Positions 43,361-52,665 of a stretch of DNA of 62,191 bases are shown piece after piece. Source of the stretch: TMP-24 sp964600685. GTDB lineage: Bacteria > Pseudomonadota > Alphaproteobacteria > Rhodobacterales > Rhodobacteraceae. The position numbers were made by a program, and so were the translations under genes. Where the stretch lies: contig CAZRKU010000005.1 of NCBI GenBank assembly GCA_964600685.1, forward strand, positions 1 through 62,191, in the 5' to 3' direction. Positions within the stretch are counted from its first letter, which is position 1, and every line of letters starts with the position of its first letter. The notes beneath the pieces were generated by a model, which worked only from the letters and a program-made list of their open reading frames with translations, did no database searches and was not told where the DNA came from.

Positions 43361-44524
43361 TCAGGCCCCGAGCGGGCGCAGGAGTTCCCGGCTGATGATA
43401 TGGCGCTGGATTTCGCTGGTCCCTTCCCAGATACGCTCGACCCGCGCATCGCGCCAGATCCGCTCCAGCGGCAGCTCGTCCATCAGCCCCATGCCGCCGT
43501 GGATCTGGATCGCCTCGTCGGCGATCATGGCCAGAACCTCGGTGGCCTTAAGCTTGGCCATCGACATGTCGGCTTCGGTCACGGTGCCCTGGTCATACTT
43601 CCAAGCGGCCTCGCGGGTCAGCAGCTCCGCCGCTTTAAGTTCCATCGCCATATCTGCGAGTTTGAAGGAAATTCCCTGGAACTTGCCGATCTTCTGGCCG
43701 AATTGCTCGCGCTCTGCGGCGTAGGAGAGAGCATGGCCGAGCGCCCGTTCGGCGCGGCCGAGACAGGTGGAGGCGACCTGGAGGCGGGTGGCCCCGAGCC
43801 AGCTGTTCGCCACCTCGAACCCCTTGTGCACTTCGCCGAGGATCTGGCGCTTGCTCACGCGGCAATCGTCGAATTCGAGGACGGCATTCGTATAGCCGCG
43901 ATGGCTGACATTTCGATAGCCGTCGCGGACGGTGAAGCCCCTGGTGCCCTTGTCGACGAAGAAGGCGGTGATCTTCTTCTTCGGCCCGCGCGGTGTCTGC
44001 TCCTCGCCGGTCGCCATGAAGGTGATGGTGAAGCCGGCAATGTCGGCGTGGCTGATGAAATGCTTGGTGCCGTTCAGCACCCAGTCATCGCCATCCTGCC
44101 GCGCGCTTGCCTTCATACCGCGCAGATCGGAGCCAGCACCGGGTTCGGTCATCGCGAGGCAGTCCCAGGTTTCGCCCCGGATGCAGGGGTAGAGATACTT
44201 CTCGCGCTGCTCCTCGTTCCCGGCGAGAAGGATGTTGGACGGGCGCGCGACACAGGTCCAGTGGAGCGCGTAGTTGGCGCGGCCGAGTTCCTTCTCATAA
44301 AGGAGCCAGGAAAGCGTATCGAGCCCCGCGCCGCCGACCTCAGCTGGCATGTTCGCCGCGTAAAGCCCTGCTTCCATGGCCTTTTTCTGAATCTCGCGGA
44401 TCAGTTCGACAGGCAGGTGACCACTGCGTTCGACCGCCAGTTCGTGCGGGTAAAGCTCATTCTCCACGAAGGCGCGCGTCGTGTCGACGATCATCTGCTG
44501 TTCTTCGCTCAGTCCGAAATCCAT
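43361..44524 (-). CDS. Acyl-CoA dehydrogenase, probable gamma-butyrobetainyl-CoA dehydrogenase
   Basis: This FAD-dependent acyl-CoA dehydrogenase of 387 residues has the catalytic Glu in RIWEGTSEIQRHI, the FAD-binding segment CLAMTEPGAGSDLRGM, and the C-terminal helix AIQIHGGMGLMDELPLER. In this operon the likely reaction is gamma-butyrobetainyl-CoA to crotonobetainyl-CoA, upstream of CaiD. The reverse direction (CaiA-like crotonobetainyl-CoA reduction) is an alternative. It starts 9 bp after the dehydrogenase-thioesterase gene and is followed directly by a hairpin repeat. Confidence 0.87.
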   Translation of the reverse strand: MDFGLSEEQQMIVDTTRAFVENELYPHELAVERSGHLPVELIREIQKKAMEAGLYAANMPAEVGGAGLDTLSWLLYEKELGRANYALHWTCVARPSNILLAGNEEQREKYLYPCIRGETWDCLAMTEPGAGSDLRGMKASARQDGDDWVLNGTKHFISHADIAGFTITFMATGEEQTPRGPKKKITAFFVDKGTRGFTVRDGYRNVSHRGYTNAVLEFDDCRVSKRQILGEVHKGFEVANSWLGATRLQVASTCLGRAERALGHALSYAAEREQFGQKIGKFQGISFKLADMAMELKAAELLTREAAWKYDQGTVTEADMSMAKLKATEVLAMIADEAIQIHGGMGLMDELPLERIWRDARVERIWEGTSEIQRHIISRELLRPLGA

Positions 44525-44533
44525 GATGGCCTC

Positions 44534-45985
44534 CTATTTCCGCTGTCCGACGTGACGGCCCGCGCTTTCGGGGCGCGGCAGGCTCTTGTGCGCCTCGGCG
44601 ATCGGCATGAGTTTCGCCAGAACCTCCGGCGCGGCCGGGCAGGTCTTGCCTGCCGCCATGTCGACATGGAGCAGTATTTGCTCCACCGTTGCGACCACTT
44701 CCGCACCCTTCTGGATGTGCATGAACGTATGGATGCGTTTTTGATCGGCGGCCAGGACCTGAAGCGAGCCGGTCAGCCGGTCACCCAGCCTGGCCTCGCC
44801 CAGATGCATGATGTGGGACTCGGCGGTATAGTAGGAACGACCGTCCTTCACATAATCCATATCCGCGCCGATCAACCTGAGGAAATTGTCGCAAGTCTCT
44901 GATCCGGCGAACAGATAGCGGCTTTCTGTCATATGGCCGTTATAGTCGATCCAACCCGGCAGAACCTGCATCTGCGCCATCACCATGGGCGCGGCCTTGG
45001 GCGGGGCGGGCAGCTTGGCGGCGAGGAGTTTGTCGTGATCCTTCAGCGCCTTGCCCGCGCCCCAATCGCGATCTTTCAGCACCCGCAGGAAGCCGATGAG
45101 GTTCGAATCCCGGATCCGCTCAAGTTCGCGGATCGAATGGTGGCCGGACTGGGCATCGGACTGCCCGGCGATCAGGTCGACGAGTTCGTCGTTGAACTCC
45201 GGCACGTCCATCAGCTTGGTCCAGGGCCATTTCAGGCAGGGGCCGAACTGGGCCATGAAATGTTTCATCCCCGCCTCGCCGCCGGCCACGCGGTAGGTCT
45301 CGAACAGGCCCATCTGGCCCCAGCGCAGGCCGAAACCCATGCGGATCGCCTCGTCGATCTCCTCGGTGGTGGCGACGCCGTCCTTGACCAGCCACAGCGC
45401 CTCGCGCCAGACGGCCTCAAGGAAACGGTCGGCGATGTGGGCGTCGATTTCCTTGCGGACATGCAGGGGGAACATCCCGATTTCGCGCAGGATTTTCTTT
45501 GCGTTCTCAATGAGTTCAGGATCAGACTTCGCGCTTGGCACCACTTCGGCCAGCGGCAGCAGGTAGACCGGGTTGAACGGGTGGGCGACGAAGATCACCG
45601 AGGGGTCGGCGGCATTTTCCTGAAGCTCGGACGGTTTGAAGCCCGAGGTCGAGGAACCGATCGGCACACCATGTGATGCCTGCTGAACCTGGGCGAAGAC
45701 CCGGTGTTTCAGCTCCAACCGCTCAGAGACGGATTCCTGAATGTAATCAGCCCCTTCCACGGCTTCGGTGATGGTGCCGCAGAAGGTGATCCTGCCTTCG
45801 GGCGGCAGCGGCACGTCCGACAGGGCGGGCAGCGCGGCGCGGGCGTTGGCCAGCACCTCGCCGATCTTGCGTTCCGCCTGCGGATCGGGGTCGAAGACCG
45901 AAACGTTCCAGCCGTTCAGGAGGAACCTTGCGGCCCAGCCGCCGCCGATAACCCCGCCCCCGATGATTGCCGCCTTACGCGTCAT
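44534..45985 (-). CDS. lcdH: L-carnitine dehydrogenase fused to hot-dog thioesterase
   Basis: The 483-residue protein joins two activities. Residues 1-320 form a 3-hydroxyacyl-CoA-dehydrogenase-type domain with the NAD motif AIIGGGVIGGGWAARF and the catalytic His in VAHPFNPVYLLPLAEVV. It oxidises L-carnitine to 3-dehydrocarnitine. Residues from about 340 form a hot-dog thioesterase (PGWIDYNGHMTESRYL), expected to hydrolyse betainyl-CoA and perhaps carnitinyl-CoA. Such fusions are known in rhizobia and relatives; Pseudomonas has two separate genes. AAGGA lies before ATG 45985. The BKACE gene is 69 bp upstream. Confidence 0.92.
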   Translation of the reverse strand: MTRKAAIIGGGVIGGGWAARFLLNGWNVSVFDPDPQAERKIGEVLANARAALPALSDVPLPPEGRITFCGTITEAVEGADYIQESVSERLELKHRVFAQVQQASHGVPIGSSTSGFKPSELQENAADPSVIFVAHPFNPVYLLPLAEVVPSAKSDPELIENAKKILREIGMFPLHVRKEIDAHIADRFLEAVWREALWLVKDGVATTEEIDEAIRMGFGLRWGQMGLFETYRVAGGEAGMKHFMAQFGPCLKWPWTKLMDVPEFNDELVDLIAGQSDAQSGHHSIRELERIRDSNLIGFLRVLKDRDWGAGKALKDHDKLLAAKLPAPPKAAPMVMAQMQVLPGWIDYNGHMTESRYLFAGSETCDNFLRLIGADMDYVKDGRSYYTAESHIMHLGEARLGDRLTGSLQVLAADQKRIHTFMHIQKGAEVVATVEQILLHVDMAAGKTCPAAPEVLAKLMPIAEAHKSLPRPESAGRHVGQRK

Positions 45986-46054
45986 TCCCAATTCCTTCCC
46001 GTCTGTTTTCCGTCCCGCCAGCGTATGGCATCCGTCCCGACAGCGTCCCGACAA

Positions 46055-46972
46055 TCACCGCCCGCGCGGCGCCCGCTTGGTCAGCCCGAGCTTCGTCCGC
46101 ACTTCGGCGGGCGTCATCAGCCGCGCCCCGAGGTTCTCGATGATCGTCCCGGCGCGTTCCACGAGTTGCGCGTTCGTCGCCAGTTGCCCCTTGCCAAGCC
46201 AGAGATTGTCCTCGAGCCCGACGCGGACGTTGCCGCCGGCCAGCACGCTTGCCGCCACATAGGGCATCTGGTCGCGGCCGAGCGAGAAGGCCGACCAGTT
46301 CCAGTCGGACGGCACCGCATTGACCATCGCCATGAAGGTGTTGAGGTCATTGGGTGCCCCCCACGGCACGCCCATGCACAGCTGGACCAGCGCGTTCGGG
46401 GCAAGGACGCCTTCCTTCACCAGTTCCTTGGCGAACCAGAGATGGCCGGTGTCGAAGGCCTCGATCTCGGGCTTCACGCCGAGGTCGGTCATCATCTGGC
46501 CCATGGCGCGCAGCATGCCGGGGGTGTTGGTCATCACATAGTCGGCTTCGTTGAAATTCATCGTGCCGCAGTCGAGCGTGCAGATCTCCGGCAGGCAGTC
46601 GGCCACATGGGCGACCCGTTCGGTCGCGCCGACCATGTCGGTGCCCCTGGCGTTGACCGGAAACGGGTGTTCGACGTCACCGAAGACGATGTCGCCGCCC
46701 ATGCCCGCCGTCAGGTTCAGGACGACATCGACCGAGGCATCGCGGATGCGTTCGGTCACTTCGCGGTAATATCTCAGGTCGCGCGAAGGCTTGCCGGTCT
46801 CCGGGTCGCGCACATGGCAGTGGACGATGGCCGCCCCGGCCTTGGCCGCGTCGATGGCGGAATTGGCGATCTGTTCGGGCGAGCGTGGCACATGCGGGCT
46901 GCGGTCCTGTGTGCCGCCCGAGCCGGTGACGGCGCAGGTGATGAAGACTTCTTTCGACATGGCAAGCGGCAT
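46055..46972 (-). CDS. BKACE-family (DUF849) dehydrocarnitine cleavage enzyme
   Basis: The 305-residue TIM-barrel protein belongs to the beta-keto acid cleavage enzyme family. The zinc ligands appear in GAAIVHCHVRDPETGKPS, the catalytic Glu lies in VRVGLEDNLWLGKG, and ITCAVTGSGGTQDRSPHVP is the N-terminal signature. With carnitine dehydrogenase next to it, the expected reaction is 3-dehydrocarnitine plus acetyl-CoA to betainyl-CoA plus acetoacetate, as for the Pseudomonas CdhC type. AGGAGG is 5 bp before ATG 46972. It is the first gene of the leftward operon. Confidence 0.9.
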   Translation of the reverse strand: MPLAMSKEVFITCAVTGSGGTQDRSPHVPRSPEQIANSAIDAAKAGAAIVHCHVRDPETGKPSRDLRYYREVTERIRDASVDVVLNLTAGMGGDIVFGDVEHPFPVNARGTDMVGATERVAHVADCLPEICTLDCGTMNFNEADYVMTNTPGMLRAMGQMMTDLGVKPEIEAFDTGHLWFAKELVKEGVLAPNALVQLCMGVPWGAPNDLNTFMAMVNAVPSDWNWSAFSLGRDQMPYVAASVLAGGNVRVGLEDNLWLGKGQLATNAQLVERAGTIIENLGARLMTPAEVRTKLGLTKRAPRGR

Positions 46973-47291
46973 GGAATCCTCCTGATTTGCGGGCAGCATA
47001 GCGTCTGACGGAGCGGACACTTACCGGAAAGCGAAAGACTTTTAACGAAAGTCGCGAGAACCGGTTCGGCCGCGAAAGGAAACTTCCGCAACACCGTTGT
47101 CCGTCACCGGATTATGTCGAAGAAAAAACAGGATTACCTTGAAAAATCTGTGTAATCAGATCCGGCATGGCGCGAAGAAGCAGCCAACAGGGCAAAATCA
47201 GGCTAGTGTGATTTCGACCGACTCGTGATGGCGGCAGATTTCCGGCAATCTGCCCTTCGTGCCAGACGTCTCAGACAGGTAGTTGTTGCAG
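46973..47291. other. Divergent intergenic region before carnitine operon and glycosyltransferase
   Basis: These 319 bp separate the BKACE gene from the rightward glycosyltransferase gene. The middle is less GC-rich than the surroundings. Two inverted repeats are visible: GATTAC and GTAATC spaced by 14 bases (47132-47157), and GGCAGATT and AATCTGCC spaced by six (47233-47254). Either may be an operator or hairpin. No regulator gene is adjacent. Confidence 0.5.
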
Positions 47292-48287
47292 ATGAAGAAA
47301 ATATCCGTCATCTCCCCCTGCTACAACGAGGAAGACAACGTCGAGACCTGTTACGAGACGGTCAAGGCGATCTTCGAGCGTGACCTGCCGGGCTATGAGC
47401 GCGAACATATCTTCATCGACAACTCATCGTCGGACCGGACAGTCGAGATCCTGAAGGGAATTGCGGCGCGCGATCCGTCCGTGAAGATCGTCGTCAACGC
47501 GCGCAATTTCGGGGTGTTCCGCTCGACCTTCAACGGGCTGCGCCATGCCACTGGTGATGCGGTGCTGGTGATGCTGCCGGTCGACCTGCAGGATCCGCCG
47601 GAACTGCTGCCGGAATTCGTCAAGCTGTGGGAACAGGGTTACGAGATCGTCGCAGGCGCCCGTTCGACGCGGGAGGAGACATTCGCGCTCAGGACCAGCC
47701 GCAAGATCTTCTACCGGCTGGTGAACGCCCTGTCGGACTTCGAGCTGTCGCCGGACGTGGGGGAATTCCAGCTGATCGACCGCAAGGTGCTGGACGCGGT
47801 CCTGCAGCACAATGACCACTATCCCTATATCCGCGGGATCATCGCCAGCGTCGGCTTCAGGCGGATCATCGTGCCCTACACCTGGCGGGCGCGCAAACGC
47901 GGCGTCAGCAAGCACAACCTGTTCATGCTGGTCGATCAGGCGCTGAACGCGATCTTCGCCTTCACCAAGGCGCCGATGCGGTTTTGCACCTTCGTCGGCA
48001 CCGGGATCGCGGTGGCGAGCATCCTGTTCGCCATCCTCTCGGTCGTCGCCTATCTGATGGGGCTGGGCGTGGCCCCGCGCGGGACGACGACGATCATCGT
48101 CGCACTGTTCTTTCTTTCCGGGATCCAGCTGCTCTTCATCGGGATGCTGGGGGAATATATCACCGCGATCCACAATCAGGTGCGGGGCGGGCCGATGGTG
48201 ATCGAGCGTGAGCTGGTCAACATCGCCCCCGACGATCAAAAGGCAGAGGTGCCCGCCGTGGCACCCCGCGCGGTCAGGCGCGTATAG
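47292..48287 (+). CDS. Glycosyltransferase family 2 with two C-terminal membrane segments (GtrB/DPM1-like)
   Basis: The 331-residue protein has a GT-A domain (ISVISPCYNEEDNVETCYE, DNSSSDRTVEIL, LPVDLQDPPELLPEF, in which the Asp residues bind metal and nucleotide sugar). Two C-terminal membrane helices (FVGTGIAVASILFAILSVVA and TTIIVALFFLSGIQLLFIG) follow. Such proteins load sugars onto polyprenyl phosphate at the cytoplasmic face. The next gene, a multi-spanning GT-C-like protein 9 bp downstream, is a natural partner that would use the lipid-linked sugar. Confidence 0.88.
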   Translation: MKKISVISPCYNEEDNVETCYETVKAIFERDLPGYEREHIFIDNSSSDRTVEILKGIAARDPSVKIVVNARNFGVFRSTFNGLRHATGDAVLVMLPVDLQDPPELLPEFVKLWEQGYEIVAGARSTREETFALRTSRKIFYRLVNALSDFELSPDVGEFQLIDRKVLDAVLQHNDHYPYIRGIIASVGFRRIIVPYTWRARKRGVSKHNLFMLVDQALNAIFAFTKAPMRFCTFVGTGIAVASILFAILSVVAYLMGLGVAPRGTTTIIVALFFLSGIQLLFIGMLGEYITAIHNQVRGGPMVIERELVNIAPDDQKAEVPAVAPRAVRRV

Positions 48288-48296
48288 GGGGCAGGC

Positions 48297-50351
48297 ATGT
48301 CGGGGCAGAAATTCGCGGGCGCAGCCGCCCAGATCCTCGGGGCGGCGGTCCTGGTCGCCGCCATCTGGGTGACGGATGCGACGCTGGGGCGGCCGACGGC
48401 GCTGATCGACCGCTGGTATTTCTCGGTTCTCGGCGTGGCGCTGGTGGCGCTTGGCATCTGCCTGAGACGGGAAGCGGCGGTCTTCGGGCTTCTGGCCTTC
48501 TTCCTGATCACGGGCGGCGCGGCGCAGCTTTACGTGACCGAACCCCTGTGGTTCCCGACGCTGCATCTCAATCCGCAGAACTGGAAGGAATGGGCGACAT
48601 TCGCGGTGATCGCCGCCGAGGGGCTGGTGGCGCTGACGGTGCTGGTGCGCGCCGGGCTGGGCCAGGTTCTGGCCGAGGCGCAGGCGCGGCTGGGGTTGGG
48701 GCGGATCGCGGTCTTTGTCCTGATCAGCGGATTTCTGTCGGTGCCGATTGTCGGCTATCTGGCGCGCGGCGGCGGGGCGGCCTACGGCGCGCATGTGGGG
48801 GTGGGGATCGGGCTGACGCTGGTGCATTTCGCGGTCTTTGCGGCGATGGCGCAGGTCAAAAGCCCGATCAGCGGGCTTTACCGCCTGTCGCCGCTGGTGC
48901 CGGCGGCGGTCACGCTGGTCGTGTCGCTGATCCTGAGCTTCTACTCTTTTGAACGCATGCCGCATGTCGAGGATGAGGTCGCCTATCTGTTTCAGGCCAA
49001 GACCTTTGCGGGGGGCGCGCTGACCGCCCCGGCCCCGCCCGAGGCGGCGCGGGCGGGCCTGGACTATTATCTTTTCGAGGTGCAGGGCGGTCGCTGGTAT
49101 GCCGCGACCCTGCCCGGCTGGCCGGCGGCATTGGCACTTGGCGTGGCGGCCGGAGTGCCCTGGCTGGTCAATCCCGTGCTGGCGGCTTTGTCGGTGCTCC
49201 TGGCCCATGCGGTTGCGGCCCGGATGGCGGGGCGTGATCAGGCGGACCTCGTGGCGATGATGATGGGGGCGTCGCCCTGGCTCCTGGCGCTCGCGGCCTC
49301 GCTCATGGCCCATACGCTGACATTGTTCCTGATGCTTCTCGCCTGGTGGCTGATCCTGCGCGCCGGCGACAGGAACCGGGGGGCATTGCGCCGGTTGTTC
49401 ATCGCCGGACTGGCGATGGGCTGGATCTTCGCCACGCGCCCGCTCGACGGGCTGGTGGTCGGCGGGCTGACCGGCCTCTGGCTGTTGCTGGCCGCGCCGC
49501 AGGGCGGGCCGGGGCGCGCACTGGTCTATGCTCTGGGCTGCGTGGCGACGGGGGGGCTGTTCCTTCTCTACAACGCCGGGGTCACGGGGGATGCCTTCGT
49601 GCAGCCCCTGACCGCCTATATCGACAGAAGCTGGGGACCGGGGGCCAATGCCTATGGTTTCGGGCCGCAGATCGGCCCGCCGGGCGGCTGGGGCACACTG
49701 GACCTGTGGCCGGGTCACTCCTTCACCGAAGCGCTGATCAACCTCCTGAACCTGGTCGTGAGCCTGCAATTCGACCTGATGGGCTGGTCGGTGGGCTCGC
49801 TCGCGCTGCTCATCGCCTATCTCCTGTGGCAGCGCCCGTCGCGGGGCGACTGGGCGATGATCGCGGTGGCGGTGGCGGTGATCGCCGCCATGTTCTTCTA
49901 CTGGTTCGCCGACAGCTATTACATCGGACCACGGTACTGGACCCTGGCGGCCTTCCCGGTCTTCTACCTGTCGGCGCGCGGCTATCAGGCGATCCGCGAA
50001 CATTTTCCCGACCGCGATCAGGCGGCCTTCGTGGGGATCGATTCGATCTTCTGGTATGCCTGCATCTTCGGCTTCTGCGTCTTCCTGCCCTGGCGGGCGG
50101 TGACGAAATACTACGAATACAACGACTTCCACCCGACGGTGCGCGAAGATGCGGCGGACGGGCGGTTCGACGGCAAGCTGGTGCTGGTCGCGCCGAACGG
50201 CGACGAGGGATCGGCGCTGATGCTGAACGACCCCTGGCTCAGGGGCACGGTCTACCTGAATGATCCGGGCAACCTGGACGAGGCGGCGCTGGCCGAAGCC
50301 TTCCCCGGCCGCGAGATCGTGCGCTATCGGGCGGACTGGACCGGAAAGTAG
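48297..50351 (+). CDS. Multi-spanning membrane protein, GT-C glycosyltransferase-like
   Basis: This 684-residue protein has about 13-14 membrane segments. A periplasmic loop after the seventh or so holds SFERMPHVEDEVAYLFQAKT, an acidic motif like the catalytic loop of GT39/GT83-type GT-C enzymes (D-E pair). TLPGWPAALALG and IFATRPLDGLVVG also fit that class. The C-terminal soluble tail (LVLVAPNGDEGSALM) is periplasmic. It probably transfers sugar from the lipid carrier made by the upstream gene to an unknown envelope acceptor. Confidence 0.78.
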   Translation: MSGQKFAGAAAQILGAAVLVAAIWVTDATLGRPTALIDRWYFSVLGVALVALGICLRREAAVFGLLAFFLITGGAAQLYVTEPLWFPTLHLNPQNWKEWATFAVIAAEGLVALTVLVRAGLGQVLAEAQARLGLGRIAVFVLISGFLSVPIVGYLARGGGAAYGAHVGVGIGLTLVHFAVFAAMAQVKSPISGLYRLSPLVPAAVTLVVSLILSFYSFERMPHVEDEVAYLFQAKTFAGGALTAPAPPEAARAGLDYYLFEVQGGRWYAATLPGWPAALALGVAAGVPWLVNPVLAALSVLLAHAVAARMAGRDQADLVAMMMGASPWLLALAASLMAHTLTLFLMLLAWWLILRAGDRNRGALRRLFIAGLAMGWIFATRPLDGLVVGGLTGLWLLLAAPQGGPGRALVYALGCVATGGLFLLYNAGVTGDAFVQPLTAYIDRSWGPGANAYGFGPQIGPPGGWGTLDLWPGHSFTEALINLLNLVVSLQFDLMGWSVGSLALLIAYLLWQRPSRGDWAMIAVAVAVIAAMFFYWFADSYYIGPRYWTLAAFPVFYLSARGYQAIREHFPDRDQAAFVGIDSIFWYACIFGFCVFLPWRAVTKYYEYNDFHPTVREDAADGRFDGKLVLVAPNGDEGSALMLNDPWLRGTVYLNDPGNLDEAALAEAFPGREIVRYRADWTGK

Positions 50352-50388
50352 GGCCGGACAATAGGTCCGACCGGTTGTGGTCGGGGGC

Positions 50389-52554
50389 CTAACCCGCGTT
50401 CAGGTCGGCAAAGTGCCGTCCCTCGCGGATCAGCAGGTCCCAAAGCGGTGCGGGCGTCCAGAACGCATCGCCGGATGCTTCGGCCCAGCCCCTGAGATCG
50501 TCGCGCAGGCCCAGCAGACCGGCTTCGTCGGCGGCCTGCATCGGTCCGCCGCGCCAGCGCGGGAACCCCTGCGCCAGCGCCACGAGATCAATGTCGGAGG
50601 GCTGGCGCGCGCGCCCTTCGGCCAGCGCCCAGGCGGCGTCGTTGGCCAGTCCGGCCAGGACCCGCCGCCAGAGATTTGCCGCCCCGATCCGGACGCGCGG
50701 GCGCAATTCATCGGCAAGGGCGATGACTTCGGATGCGGGTTTCCACGGCCCGTTCGCCGGATGCTCGTGCCAGCCGCGTCCGGCGCGCCGACCAGTGCGG
50801 CCATCAGTGGCGAGCGCGGTGCGCATCTGCCGCGCCACCGGGGCTTCGTCCACGCCCGCGCGGCGGACGGGATGGGTGCGGAGCCAGTCGTCGGCCCCGG
50901 CCAGATCCGCGCCTTCGAACGGGCCGACGGGTAACCCGGCCTGCCGCAGCGCGACGTCGATTTCATGGGGTTTGGCCCCTGCCGCCAGACAGCGGTCGGC
51001 GGCATCGGCGAGCGCGGTGATCAGGCGCGGGCCAAGAAAACCCGCGACCGGCCCGTGACGCAGCCCGCGCCAGCCGAGGGTGCGCAGGAGAAGATGAAGT
51101 GCCGCTCCGGCCGGTCCGGCGCTGGCCATGTCGGTCAGCGCCACCTCGGCCAGCGCCATCTTGCGGAACGGGGCAGTCATCGCCAGCACCGCCAGCCGGT
51201 CGCGCGCGTCCGGCGCAACGGCGAGCGCCAGCGGATCGCCGGCCAGCACCGCAGCCCCGGGTGGCGAGAGAAGCGACAGGACCGGCGCAGGGGCTGGCAG
51301 CCCCTCGGACAGGGCGGCGAGAAAGCCTTGCCGCGCGGCAGGACCGGCGGATTCGTCCGGTGGGCCGCATTCGATCAGCAGGTCGACCGGGCCATGTTCC
51401 CGCAGGGCGGCTTGCAGGGCCGTCGAAGGGTCGCCGGGCCGCGCCGCGATCCGGTCCCATGCCGCCTTGCGCGCGGCTTCGGTCTTTTCGCCACTGGCGA
51501 CGGCGGCGTCCTCGGACTTGGCCAAGCGGGTCAGGACCCGCGCCAGTCCGGCGCTGTCGTCCCCGATCAACGTGACCCTGAGGCCCGCCGAGATCATCGC
51601 CCCCGTCAGCCCCGCGGCCATCCGGCAGCCGCCGGCCAGCGCCACATGCTGCGGCGGCGGCCGGCCCCCCGCTGCGACGGCAGGCAGGGACTTTGCCCCC
51701 CGCCGTTCGGACAGGAAGGCGTGGCGCAGGGCCCGCGCCTCGGGCGTGGCGGCCAGATCGAGGAAGGCGGTGCGTTCGAACGTCAGCCCGTGCGCCTCGG
51801 GCAGCAGAAGGGCTGCTTCGACACAGTCGATGATGCGCGGCGCGGCGCGTTCATGCGCCGCGAAGCGCCGGCTGCGTGCCGCCTGCACCGCGTCAAGGTA
51901 AGGTCCCGGATCGGCCTTGCCACCCATCGGGCGGTTCGCGGCGGCGGGAAGCCTGCGCTGGCCGCCCAGGTGGTCTTCGGCCAGCTTCATCGCCAGCGCG
52001 AAAGCTGCAGCCGCGCCATCGGCGGCGGCCGGCGCCACCAGATCGACCAGGCCAAGCCGGTGGGCGCGGGCGGCGCTGATCGGCACGCCGGACAGCATCA
52101 GGTCGAGCGCCGCCGCCGCCCCGATCAGGCGCGGCAGGCGCTGGGTGCCGCCCGCGCCGGGAAGCAGGCCGAGGGTGATTTCGGGAAGTCCGAGCCGGAG
52201 GTCGGCCGCCGCCACCCGGAAGGCCGCGACCAGCGCCAGTTCCAGCCCGCCGCCCAGGGCGGCGCCGTGCAGCGCGGCGATGACCGGCTTCGGCGCGGCG
52301 GCGATCCTGGCGCAGAGGTCCGGCAGGGCGGGCGCGGCCGGCGGCTTGCCGAACTCGCGGATGTCGGCCCCGACCGGCCAGCTGCGCCCTGCCGCCCTGA
52401 GGAGGATCACCGCGATCTCGGGCATGTTCATCGCCCGGTCGAGCACGGCTTCGAGGCCTGCGCGCAGATCCTGCCCGAGCGCGTTCAAGGGCGGATTGTC
52501 GAGCGTCACCACCGCGACGCCGTTCGTCACTTCCCAGCCAACCTGCCCGTTCAT
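50389..52554 (-). CDS. FadJ/FadB-like enoyl-CoA hydratase with degenerate 3-hydroxyacyl-CoA dehydrogenase half
   Basis: The 721-residue protein has the FadB/FadJ layout. The N-terminal crotonase domain keeps both glutamates (AALGGGLELAL and LPEITLGLLPGAGGTQRLPR). The dehydrogenase half is altered: the NAD loop reads VALAGGCRMAAGLTGAM instead of GxGxMG, and the usual catalytic His segment (HFFxP) reads LAVLAMTAPFRKM. The C-terminal domain keeps the fold (LPVGPFEGADLAG, FPRWRGGPM). It probably acts as a hydratase or isomerase only. It converges with the GT-C gene; ATG 52554 is preferred over 52587. Confidence 0.85.
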   Translation of the reverse strand: MNGQVGWEVTNGVAVVTLDNPPLNALGQDLRAGLEAVLDRAMNMPEIAVILLRAAGRSWPVGADIREFGKPPAAPALPDLCARIAAAPKPVIAALHGAALGGGLELALVAAFRVAAADLRLGLPEITLGLLPGAGGTQRLPRLIGAAAALDLMLSGVPISAARAHRLGLVDLVAPAAADGAAAAFALAMKLAEDHLGGQRRLPAAANRPMGGKADPGPYLDAVQAARSRRFAAHERAAPRIIDCVEAALLLPEAHGLTFERTAFLDLAATPEARALRHAFLSERRGAKSLPAVAAGGRPPPQHVALAGGCRMAAGLTGAMISAGLRVTLIGDDSAGLARVLTRLAKSEDAAVASGEKTEAARKAAWDRIAARPGDPSTALQAALREHGPVDLLIECGPPDESAGPAARQGFLAALSEGLPAPAPVLSLLSPPGAAVLAGDPLALAVAPDARDRLAVLAMTAPFRKMALAEVALTDMASAGPAGAALHLLLRTLGWRGLRHGPVAGFLGPRLITALADAADRCLAAGAKPHEIDVALRQAGLPVGPFEGADLAGADDWLRTHPVRRAGVDEAPVARQMRTALATDGRTGRRAGRGWHEHPANGPWKPASEVIALADELRPRVRIGAANLWRRVLAGLANDAAWALAEGRARQPSDIDLVALAQGFPRWRGGPMQAADEAGLLGLRDDLRGWAEASGDAFWTPAPLWDLLIREGRHFADLNAG

Positions 52555-52665
52555 GCGGTTCCTTCCCCGCAGCCTGCCTTTGGGCAACTTTCTTTCAGCC
52601 AGAGGGTTTTGGCAATGGGGTCGGGCGGAAAGGCTGGCCGCGATCAGGCGGTCTTGCGGCCCCGT

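Noticed and set aside
47132..47157. GATTAC and GTAATC spaced by 14 bases as an operator of the carnitine operon
   Set aside because: Six-base arms with a long spacer are not improbable by chance and match no regulator I can name; mentioned only in the region description.
47424..50132. About 900-codon minus-strand frame opposite the glycosyltransferase genes
   Set aside because: The sense strand encodes clear GT2 and GT-C proteins; the antisense product is low-complexity His/Gln/Arg-rich and matches no family.
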